Shown here piece after piece: positions 17,601 through 29,600 of a stretch of 64,000 nucleotides of DNA (the stretch's first letter is position 1; the number at the start of each line of letters is the position of its first letter). Origin of the DNA: Acanthaster planci (Eukaryota > Echinodermata > Asteroidea > Valvatida > Acanthasteridae); the NCBI RefSeq assembly GCF_001949145.1, contig NW_019091369.1:3494012-3558011 (forward strand). Direction: 5' to 3'. A program made the translations under genes and the position numbers. The notes under the pieces are model-generated. The model had not been told where the DNA came from, searched no databases, and worked only from the letters and a program-made list of their open reading frames with translations.

Positions 17601-20600
17601 TGATCGTTCTGGCCGAATTGTAACCCAAATGGTTGCAATTTAAAATAGTTCATGGAAAGTAAGGCAGGATGACGTTTCACTGTCACATTATCACCACATT
17701 TCCTTCCCCCTAAGTGTTTTCCCTTCTCCCGCTGACCTAGAAAGGCATCCTTGCTTGCTTCCACCAGCCGAGTTGGCACCGAAGCTACTACAGCTGATTC
17801 ACAAAATAAACACTGTTTTCCAAACAGAGTCCTGCCTCTTTTTCTGTTTTTTGGACGGAATCAATTAATGGTTAAATATCATTACACTATTTCGTCTTCT
17901 GTTCTGTGCATGTGTTACTTGAATTTATTAATGGTACTGATTTCGGAACATGACTCATCTTTAATAGTAAGAACTGCTGGCAGAAATCAAACCTTTCCCT
18001 CCTGGCATGGTCATACACATCATAGATTACCCAATAAGCCAGTTCGATATTTTAAGAAGCCAAGGTCTTTCGGGAACAACGCGCGCGCTAGTCAGCGTAT
18101 GACTGCGTCAGAGATATCAGAAGATTTATTCTTCCCATGCATATCTATCCTGTTCGTGTGACGTCAATTCAGTTTAAACCACGCCCACTGCACACGTGCA
18201 CTGCACATAGGGTTACATGCATTGATCGCCGTTTACATGGAACCATGGAACCGGAAGTTAACGCGCAACTTCAGCGATTGTCCAATGAGAGCCTGTAAAT
18301 CGTGGCGCGTCCACCTTTGTGACGAAGTCCCGTACGAACCAGATTGGCTGCGTGCTGATTGGCAAGACGCGCGCACGTAGCTGATCCCGAAAAGCCTCGT
18401 GCAGGGCATGTGTTTTTGAAATACCGAAGTGGCTCATGTGCATACAGCATACTGTTGGCAGAAGCTCAGAAGACTCAGAAGCAGTAAAACCAGCCTAGTG
18501 CGTTTTCAGTTTTACTTTAAGGTAGACAACAAATCGATTATAAATGCATACCTTTGATTTGACACAATTTGATTAACAAAACAAGACAGAGGTGGGCAAA
18601 AACATAAAATGTAGGCCTAAGCATTCTTGGTATGAAAGTTCTTCAGCATTTCTCATAATGTCAAACAAAAATTAAGCTTTCTGCCTTTTTTATGGGAAAG
18701 TCCAAATTCAGAACGATGTGTTGTGTTAAGCATATTTACTTCATCTGCAATCTACATGTACTTCTTCAATTTGGAGGGTGTCCCTTTCGGGAAAACAACA
18801 CATTTTGTCTTGAAACACAAACAAAGAAAACGAATTTCAGTCCCTACAGTGAAAAGTGAACAAATTTTAGGACTATATGTCTATAAAACAAAGATTTAAA
18901 GGTGCATGGTATTTACAGCAAAATTTTTTTGAAGCATGTCTCATCGTCAGAATAATATATGAGTTAGATTTGTCAGTTGGCTTAATAAAGAGTTTATATT
19001 TGTCACTAAAGAGATGTTTGGAATTTCAGATGCATTGAAAGAGTACATGAAATGAATACTTCATGTCAGAACTAACGTGTTAATAGTAAGCTACAGACTA
19101 CAGTTGAGTTATGTTGGGTTTCTCAGACATCTAAGGATACATGTGATACTACATGTACTACACGCATGGGTCATTCAATGAGGTTGGCCACAATTTGTGA
19201 CGGTATCCTTGTTACATCGGTAATTTTTACCACCTATCATGATCTGTACATGTAGGTCATTTATTCTGCAAAAATAACAGATATCTGTGTATGCAACCCT
19301 GCAAGATGTTGTATCAACAATGTCAATTTGGAATCCACACGCAGGGGAATGACTTCATTTTTACAGAAGCCATGACACAATTGACACCATCACAAACTGT
19401 GCCCCAACCTCATGGAATGACACATGTATATGTATCTAAGGGTCTACATCTGCAGCGTTCACAAGACAAATATTGACTAATTTTTGTTCTGAATACAGGC
19501 AAATTACTGTTACTTTTCTCAGTACAAAATAATTACCACGTGTACCTATCCCTCCTTGGACAGTTTATAAAACAAAGAATACCTCTCCAAAAATGTTCAC
19601 CTTCTTAATACAGAAACCTCAAGCTCAAACATAAGCACACAGACCATTTTCAGTGAAGCCTTTTTTGCCTCGGTGTTGTCTTTTGTTAAACTCAATCACA
19701 TGAGGGCACCAGACAGTTGGTACAATAAGGTAAAGGAGTAGGCATGTGAACATGGTTCGAATTAATCCACAGAAATTTGATATCAAAGACAAGCATGGTT
19801 ATAATACCCTAAACCAGGTACCACACATTCTTATCTGGAACAGGATCCAAATTCTGGGACTGGATAGTTGTAATTAACCGAAATTACAAAATTACTTGAA
19901 CAAAACTGTGTTTTGAAAGATTTTAGTTTCAAAACTTCAAAATAAATCGAGTATGTGTTATGAGCAAATTGGTAATTATAAAAAGTTGGCAAGTCTGGCG
20001 CTCTCATTCACCATTGATAGGTCATGCATATAAGGCAACAATGACATTTAAAACACGCTGCTTCTTTAAACCCAAGTTTACATTTGGTTACTCAGAATTA
20101 TCTGGCCAATAGTCATGCTACCTTCAAGTTTTAGAAATTATAACAGAGCTGTCAAGCACTAGAAAACTTAAGAGTTTCCAATTGTGGAAGGTCCTGGCCA
20201 CATGTGAGTCCCCTTAGGCCTTAGCCCTACTCACCCAGATTTATAAAAAACATATTGAAAGAGATGAAAGTACATAAACGATTTGAGAACTGATTATTTA
20301 AGGATAAAAACATCAACACACAACAGTTGATGTATTCATAACCATATAGCTCCACCGAAGGGTAACAGAATCCTACCATGTTGAACTTCTGATGGCTTTC
20401 GAGTTACAAGTGCATCAAGTCTTAAATATTTGTGTTCTTCTTCCATGGATCAGCAGTGCTCCAGCGTGAATCACTGTCCCTTCGAGGCTCACTGTTCCTA
20501 CGTGGGTCAAAGTGCACGATGTTGGCGTAGTCTATCTTTGGTTTCCCTACTGGGGGGGCACCATTGCTCTTTTTGTTCCTCTCGTCATCCCCTGATTCCG

Positions 20601-23600
20601 AGTCATCCTCAACTGTATCTTTGATATCGTCCTCATCCTCGCTGAACTCCAAATCGGCATACTGCAGTCCTTCCACATTCATTTTCTTTGGATCAAACTC
20701 AAATTCCTCCTCCTCGGACTCATCTCGATACTCGCACTCCACCATCTCTTCTTCGTCAAGAATGATGCCACCGACTGCTCCCTGCACTGGCAGATGGCTT
20801 CCCGGTCGCATCATTCCTGGGCGTGGTGGCCTTGGACTTGGAGGGCGTTCATGCTCGACTGTAGTCACCATTTCCTCCGGTCCTTCCATCAGCGGCGTGA
20901 TGCTCGAACTGGCCATCCGTGATGAGGGAAAGGTGTATATCCCCCCAGAGTTTCCAGCAACGTTGCGGCGAATCTGAATTCGAGCTCTCATCTCCTGCGG
21001 GGTGAGTCCTCTGATGTGGTCATTTTTGCTACGATCCAGGAGTCTGGTCTTGACAGCGTAGAGAATGAGGAGGATCATGACAAGTACCACAAGCACTCCA
21101 AGGGTTATGGCCACAATCCTAATGCTCTGGACTCTGGAGTCAGACGGACTGATCTCGATGATTAGGGAACGGGATCCAATGCTGTTCTCTCCAACAGCCA
21201 CACAGGTGATGTTGTATTGCATGTGGCTGAGACTGTCAAGGTTGAGTAAGACTGAAGCCCCATCGTCGGAAAGGTGGTACTGGTTCTTGTTCCTGTCTAA
21301 CCTTGGGGAAAATTGCCATAGGAATTTGATGGCTCCCTTGGAGTAGCAGGTGAATGCTGCATCGTTCTCGACACTGGCCGTGTTCTGCTGAAGAAGGTTG
21401 ATACCTCGATCTCGAAAGCTGCAAGTACGCTCTTGTTTCTCATGCCATATCGTGTCATTTGACGCTTGAAATTTCTTCCGACACTCGGTTCTGATTGGAG
21501 CTCGTGCAATGGTGAGATGACAGCTATAAGTATATTCACTCTGATGATCGGTGACATCAAGAGTAAGACACACATTCTGATCTTTTGCACTTTCACGCGA
21601 GGTATTCAGACGTGCCAGTTCCACCATCCCTTTGTTATTTCCTCTCTGCCAGACCAAACTCAGCTCAGGATGCACTATCTCAGAGCAGCAAACTATTGTA
21701 AAGCCTCTACCATCTTCGTATGCTGTTACTTTGGCAGATGATGATGAGGGTGATGAGGGCTGAGCCACACGTATAGAGCATTCTGGATATTTCCTCTCAG
21801 GGACATAGAAGTTGACCTTAAGTTTTGCCACATGTGAATGCTTTAATAAAGTCCACTCTGATTGGTCTGATGAATTGGTAACACGATAAACAGCACAGGT
21901 GTACCGACTACGATCATCGTTCCAAGTAATTTTTCGCTGAATCTTGAGTTCATAGATCCTCTCAGCAAGATTTTCCATCAAGACAAAATCTCCATTGTCA
22001 TAATCTTCTGGTCCAATGATAGCATCATTTCGAAGCCACAGTACCTGCATGCCCACCTTTAATCCTTCAACTTTACAGTAGAACACCGGCGGGGGAAGAG
22101 GCATGGAGTAGAAGTTTAGACAGGTACTGACTGGCTCCATGGAGAAGGAAACATTAGATGTCAACAGAGCCTGCACAACAACACACTGAACACTCACAAC
22201 CACCAACAAAAAGGTGACAGAAAAATTGTGACGGAAGTTCTCTTTGGCGAATTTGTATTTATCCATGATGTTCTGCATTTCACTTATTCTCTCACAAAGT
22301 ACACGTACTCTTTATCCTCCAACAAACTCCTGAAGAACAACAGTGTCATTTCAAAGTTCGTCTGTGTAAAATTCAAACTGACTTTCGGCAGTACAAGTAC
22401 TTGCATTCCAAGGCATGCAGCCTGCAAATCAATTACAGTCCCATAGAATAGATGACTTTGCATTCACGAGTTCAAGGGAAACATTGTAATTGTCCTGTCT
22501 TGTTAAGGATTTTATACACATTTTTTGTGTTACAACTTCACACGATGATGAATCTCAAATATTCACTCTAGCATCAAAGATGTAAATATCCAGTTTGATT
22601 GCAAAGCAGATGCAAGTCGTAGTATACATATCATCCAAACTGTACAATGAGCAGTGCTGTCCTGTAGCAATTTATCCACTCAATAGAAATCACAATATTC
22701 CAGTGATGCAGACGGACAAATTCCAACAAATCCCATCTGCTATTTACGGCCACCGATTCTTATCAGTCTTTTGGCACGATGACTGTGAACAGCTTAATAC
22801 AGCCGCACTTCGTAAACAAATTCTTGCTGGATATTGTTTATTCTTACATGTATCAGACAAAACAGTAACGTGCTGATGTGGTTCGGTGAGGGAGATCCGC
22901 AGCATTCCACACCGGCTGTTGCCGAGGCAAATGAGGCAGAGATATTGAGATGTGTAAGTGCCAGAAATGTCCTCCTTATTAATCCATCAAACCGGCAACA
23001 TCCCAGAGCGACCAAGATGCTGCACTCCTCTTGGATCTAGGCCCCTGGACGTTAATGATGACTCAGCCCTGCATGGCCCTTTTTTTCTAACTCTTAGAGT
23101 TTGATGCCCTGGGGGAGCATTCCAAGAATGTATTCACTTGGTTGCCTAAGGACATGGAAGAGATCGTTACAGAATTATTCATTTGGCATCTTGGTTTAGA
23201 TTAGAACATGTTCTAAGATTAAAAAAAAAACGAAGCGTGATGCCTGTCTGCATGAATTTGCAACTCTGAATTAAAACAGCCTGAATGGAAAACAGATGAG
23301 TAAATTTGGTGTAATTTATATTTCACACTGTTTTGGTTGCTTGAAAAGTTGACAGATTAGATTTTCTGTTAAGAAAAAAAGAGCATTTGTCAGAAAATAT
23401 TTTCCAGAATAAAATTATTTTATGTTCACTTCTGTGCAAGAACACCTACATGTATAATCCTATATTTAAGAATATTATCTGAACTGCCAACTTGTGAGGT
23501 TGGAGAAGAAAGCATTTGGGCGATAGTTTAAATCTGAGTAGAAAAAGTTTTCATCCATGACAAAAAAAGTATCTTTTCAAACCAATGGCCATTAAATGTG

Positions 23601-26600
23601 AACAAAATAGTACGTTTGACATTTCATGCACTACAATTTTCATAAACATTCAAAGCAAATCACAGATATGTGCAAAAGTATTAGCATGGCAATTCTAAAA
23701 CTGAAAAAACATTTTATATTAAAAAGTACATATTTTATGTTTTTTAAATCATCATTGTGGTCACGTCTCTGTAATTGTGAACTGTACATTGATTTCACAA
23801 GATGTGAGATCATCAAGATTGTAAAATTCCCACGCTCATTCAAATGCTCCTCGTACATACATGTATTGAAAAGGACCAGAAATCTGGTGCATTAATTCTT
23901 AGCATATAGTGTGTAGTACTAGTGGTACCACTGAGAAGTCTTGGCAGCATAATTTGCATGTGGGTAAGTCCAGAAATTAGGGGTCCAAAAGTGTGACATT
24001 TTCGTGTCCCTGTTACACCTGACCTTTATTATCTGACATGGAAATATCACTGGAAATTGATTTCAAACCATTACTATTTTGTTGGGCAGGTAATCTGTAT
24101 TCATTCATCACTCTTGGAAATTAGAAAATGTGTTCCGAACTTACAAAATCATGTGTCACATGTGACAGGGACACGAAAAAAGGACCCTAATTTCTGGAAT
24201 TACTCATATATACAATAATAGGCTAACTGAGTAGGTACAGTAGATAAATAAAATCAGCAAAGTACAATAACGTGCACGCAACACCTGTACAGTACTTACC
24301 CATTCAACACGTTGAAAGAGCACATTTCTTGCACCTGCTGATCTCACGAAAGCTCATCCTATCCTACACTGTGTACAAGCATAGAGCTGGTGCAAGCTTG
24401 CGCAAGCGAGCACTCGCACTGCGGCACACAACTCCACGGGGCTAAAGTGCAGCCGATCGCCGCCTGTGTGTACAGTCACCGCACAGTTATGCAAAGATAT
24501 GAACGTCTCAATAACTGCAAAGATTTGTGCTGTAAAAACTTCCCACCAAAAACAGACCAGGTGACTTCCTGTCGAAGTGAAATCACACATGCAGAGTGGC
24601 AGGGCCGTCAGTGCACTATGTGGCCCGGTCGTGTTTACGTGGACTGGTGTTCCTACAATTACAAGCACACGGTGGATCGCTCAAGCGTACATAGAGTCTC
24701 CGTGGTATTGTGTTGACTTACGGTCTGTGGTAATCTCTCCTATGGTCCTCTAGGGTCACATCGAAATGTTGAGGCTGCCTGCAGACATTAAAGGGGCACT
24801 ACAATTACACGTACATCATTTAAATTATTTACAAGTAGTTTTCCTACCTCCATGGTATTAAATGAGTTTGAAGCAAACCTACATTTTGACTTACTTATTG
24901 AAAGGAGAGCTTTGAATACAGAGGTTGCAGGAGTGCAATTTTTCTAAGAGGGGATCTTTTTGATGCGTACAAGCTGATCGGTAACTTCTTATAAATACCT
25001 AGAATGTATAAAAGAGGTTTAATGAGTGATATATGTAAGGTCTGTTGAATGTTACAACAAATGACCATGTCTAGAGCATCCAGTGACTGAAACTACATGC
25101 AATAAATTTTTTAAAGAAGTGATTTTCTAGTTTTTACCATCACTAGAAGTGATTTTCTAGTTTTTACCATCAAGCCCTAGTTTCAGACTGGTTTATTTAA
25201 AGCAATTTTAAAGGGGCACTCAAACTATGCTTCAACTTTGCTTGAATCTGTCAGTACACAACCAAGGCAAACAGCTCTCTACATGTCCACATGAGCTCAA
25301 TCCCCCCCAAATGTCTCTTAAAGTTAAAGGTGAACTCACAGCAGCAGAAATCTATTTTGAAAAGAGTACAAATGCATTAATCTCATTTACCTAGCAAGTA
25401 TCCAGTTATTAGGCTTAACAACTCCATGGCTTCAAAATTGTTGAAATCTTCTTGTCGAGTGGTATTCGTCATACGGTAGGTTTCGAATGAGTCATTTCAA
25501 ACTCACATGTACTGGAAATGTTTGAAGAGATAAAGCACAACAGAGCGGAACCTGAAGAAATTTATTGGCAAAAAAGAGAACATCTTTTTGCCTACACTTG
25601 TTCAGTTCAGAAGGCTCATTTTCTTGTCATATACTCGCATGGTCTTTGCAGGTGCTGCTCTCTGCTGTTCTCTACATTACCTTATTTAGAAGTGCATCTT
25701 GAATGCATATCTAGGCTACTCTAGGCATGTTTCTAGCAAAGAGTTAGCTTTTCATATGTCAAACTGATCACTGCTACTTGGAATTTTCCCTGGCGAATTT
25801 AGAATTTTCCTGTTTTCATCATTGTCCCCAGCCCCCCCTCCAAAAAAATGTGTAGGTAATACCGCCTTGGGAGCACTGTCTGTCAGTGACATTTGATTGG
25901 TATTTGCAGACGTAATTTGAATTTTCTTAATGATCTGTTTCCATGGCAGTTACAAACATTAATGGATATAATCGGGAAAAGATCTTTTCCTGATCTGACA
26001 CAAATTTGATCACTGCCAATAATATCCTGAAATCTACATGTAGTCATGAGGTTTTGAATTTTCTCCTCAAGTTCAGTATTTCATCTACTAAGGCATCAAG
26101 CACAGGGGGAAGAAGTCAGAGATTAGGAGGGAAGGATGTAGACAATTAGGACAGAGCGCCTTGAGAAAGCAAACAGTGTGGAAAACTGATCCCAGACGAG
26201 GAGGAGAAACTGTTTCCAAGGAAAATGTTAGGGGAAGGATTCTTTTATTATCTCCAGCCTCTGTTTTTTCAACCTTTAGTGGAATTTTATACTGGTTTAT
26301 AAGTCCCAGAGTTTAATACCAGATGCTACATGTATGCCAGACCTGTCAGAGGTTTCAGGGAGATGGAGACCACTGGTTTGATTTGGTGGGTTGCATTTTC
26401 TGAACTTTGATTGCATATCCAGAGGCAAAATATTCTCAGCTTTGTACAAAACTTCCCGTCACTTTCTAAAATTGGAACTCTCCACAGTTTCTTAGGGGTA
26501 CAACTTCAAAATCAGAAAGACTCAAGTGGCAAATACTTTGCTGCTGATGAACTGCTCTTTAAGCAACACTTCAACCATTTAAATTTTTTTTTGGATTAAC

Positions 26601-29600
26601 CTTGCCTTGTGAAAAACTGTAATATTTCTCATGGGTCTTCCCTCTGGCTAGTATTTCTTCTAACTCAGATCTGTATTTCCATGAGTTTTATTCCTCTGAA
26701 GTTAACAAATCTGCCTTCAACCTTAGTTATAACGCCTCTGCAGGCTCGGTGACAGAATGACACACCTTATCATACAAGGAGCAGTTCTTTGCATAAACGG
26801 AATGGTGCCCTGTGTGTGTTGACAACATTAAAATTTGGAATTGGTCCAGAACATGCGACAAGACATTCACAAATGAGTCACTTTGATCTCCCACACAGGT
26901 CAGAGGTCAGACTTGTGCCTTGTCTGAAGCATCAAGTGCTGACTTTTTTATCCGACAATCTGCTGTTTTTCTAACCTATTTCTTTTGTGGGAGGGGGGGA
27001 GAGACAGCTAGGCTGTAAATCCAGGTCACATAGTCCGGAAGTCTCACCGGAACAAATGTTGATGAATAATTATTAGTTTCAACCTAAGAGGTCTGTGAGC
27101 CTGTGAGAACTTGAGCTCAATGGAAATGTTTCTGAAATCGAACTACACAGTGTTAGAGGTGCTGAATCAATGCATTTTTTTCTTTGTTTGGCAATTCCTT
27201 TACAGGTTTCAAGAAAGCCCTTTCATATTTGAAAATGTGAGAGGTACTTCTGATGAGGTTGTTTTTTCTCACATAGAGGCTGGTTCATAATGTATTGTGC
27301 TCTGAAAGGAGGATTATGGGTAATTTCCAAACTTGTTGATTTTTAAAAAATTTGTGGCTGACTGGCCTCCAGTTCAATAGGCTGATCAGATTAGACATTG
27401 CTACGAATGCATATAAATTACATATGTATGTACATCGTGAATTTTTTATGACTTTTCTCCCTCGCACAAAAAATCCAGGGTCGCGTTTGCTGGTCCTGGT
27501 TCATAATGCCTAGTTAATGAAGTATGACAACTGCAGGGGCCACTGTTGTGAGGGAGAGGTGTTCTGACCACTCCATGAGGAATTGACACATGGCATCAAT
27601 CACTTCAGAGATGATTAAACCCTCTCACTGTGCATTTTGTGTTGACCTTTTTTGCTACCATGAACTGCCTCCACAATGTCCATCTGCCTATTTGGTTATT
27701 CATTAATGAAGGCATACAAATTATCAGGATCATCGTTAGCCTTTCCCTCTTTCTACGTAGGTTTTTCATATATTTATTTGTTTGTTTTGCAAGGGATTTT
27801 TGTTGGACTTGGAAGACATACTCATATTTTCTAGGCTATGTACTTTCAACTTTAACATTGTAGGGTTTTAAAACTTCCTTTGGAGGGCAGGGACGACCGC
27901 CAGAAAGAAGTAAAAAAGAAATAAAAATAAAAATTTAGTGTGCCTTTCATATTTTTAACCATTCAAGAATCTTTATTTCACTTGGGGTATTGTATTTACA
28001 TTAGGCTACAAAATTGCCAAGCATTATTTACCAAAACTGAACACATAGTGAATACATAATGAGAGTTCATATCATGAAATACAAACATTTATAGGGTTAA
28101 ACAAACCCTATCTCGTATTATTGCCACAATCCAGACAAAAAAAAAGAAATCTACAACTGATTTAATTTCACCATGACAACATAACATGGCTTTCAATTTT
28201 TAAACCACACAGAGCTACATGTACATGTATGTACACATTTCAAGTTTGAAAAGACAAGTTACATTTGCCCTTTGTCGTGTAAGGTACATGCATATGTACA
28301 ATTAATTAACACTCCAACAGGACTCAAAATATCTGAAAAATAGACTCGGAAAGAAAATTGAAAGTAATAATATTTTGAATCTGAGTCCTCTGAAAGTACA
28401 TGTACCATTTCAGCAGCCTACTAATGGAGCTTTCAAGCAACTGACATCACTCAACCACCTGCCCATGCAATTAGCATAAAGTCAGGTGAAATTCTAAGCC
28501 ATATTCAATTTATGATGGCTATATGGCAGGTGTTGTTCTAGCACTGAGGTATATGTAGCTTGAATCCTGCAATCTGAGATCAGTCAACTGTGACGACTTG
28601 TTGAATTGAAATCTAAAATTCTCCTTTTTTAGTTCAATTTTCCTTAATCCCCCCCCCCAACCAGACTTGCGTCTGTCATGGTGGTGTTAGTTTGTTTCCG
28701 TTTTACATGAGCGCAGTGTAATTCTGTGGAAAGGATATTAAACAAAACTGCCGGAACAGTTACTGACAATGTTCATACTAATCTAAGAGTCCAATTTTAC
28801 GGTGCAAGTATGTCACACCACTTTCACATGTCTGTAACTTGACGGTGGAATATCATCCAGGCAACAGCAACAGCTTCTCTATTCTTATGGATATGTTAAA
28901 TCTGTTTTTTCTTGTCTTGTCTCTTACGAAAAATGCCTCGTACTGTCCTGTGGCTGCCCGTTTCTTGAGCATAAAATGAAATATCTAGTCACACATTTAT
29001 CAAATAAAGCAAGACAAAACATTTTTGAATACGTAGGTGTTTTTTTCTCAGTAACTTTCAGTAATTTGTACATTAATATAGGATAGTGGAATATTACACA
29101 CAAACTTTAAACAAAATACACTTATATAGGCCTATACAGGAAAAGATCACTACTTTTCATTTACACCTTGTGTGAATTATTTCAGCTAATTATTAGGAGA
29201 CTTAAATGTTTTTTCTGAGTCTTTTCCAGTTTTGTTCAGGTGATATTAAGCATAAGTTGTTTGTTGTCAATGGGCACTATGGCTGGAGGAATCTCATAGT
29301 CTGTCAGAGGACGCATGATTTCCGTCTGAGCGCTGTGCTCATCAAGTCGTTTGGAGAAGATCCACAATTTACTCCTTACCAGGAGCACAACTATGACAAG
29401 GATAAGAATGACGATAATTCCTATTAGTGTCGGAACGAGGATGCGATATGCAAAGTTCCAGCAGTGAGGGATTGATGTGTCAAGTTTTGCTGGCATGCTG
29501 GTGTTTGCTGCGGCAGGGGTCATTTCTAGATGAGGTATGAAGTCTGGCTGTCTCACTACGAGGACCCTGTGTGCTGTGTCATTCCCCTGGCTGTTTGTCG

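Larger units (their letters stand above)
22279..29235. other. Stretch between Ig-B and Ig-C
   Basis: No coding exon recognised. Contains the likely 5' non-coding exon and promoter of Ig-B (about 24300-24720), a 240-bp MITE (23964-24203), a 30-bp tandem duplication (25116-25172) and long AT-rich DNA. Open frames on both strands near 24354-24716 overlap each other and match nothing known. Confidence 0.4.

Noticed and set aside
20564-21741. Plus-strand and alternative-frame ORFs of 90-137 codons
   Set aside because: Shadows of the Ig-B coding frame; low-complexity Ser runs come from its acidic codons read in reverse.
24354-24716. Overlapping ORFs of 104 and 108 codons on opposite strands
   Set aside because: Neither resembles a known protein. 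The region fits a CG-richer promoter and untranslated exon better.
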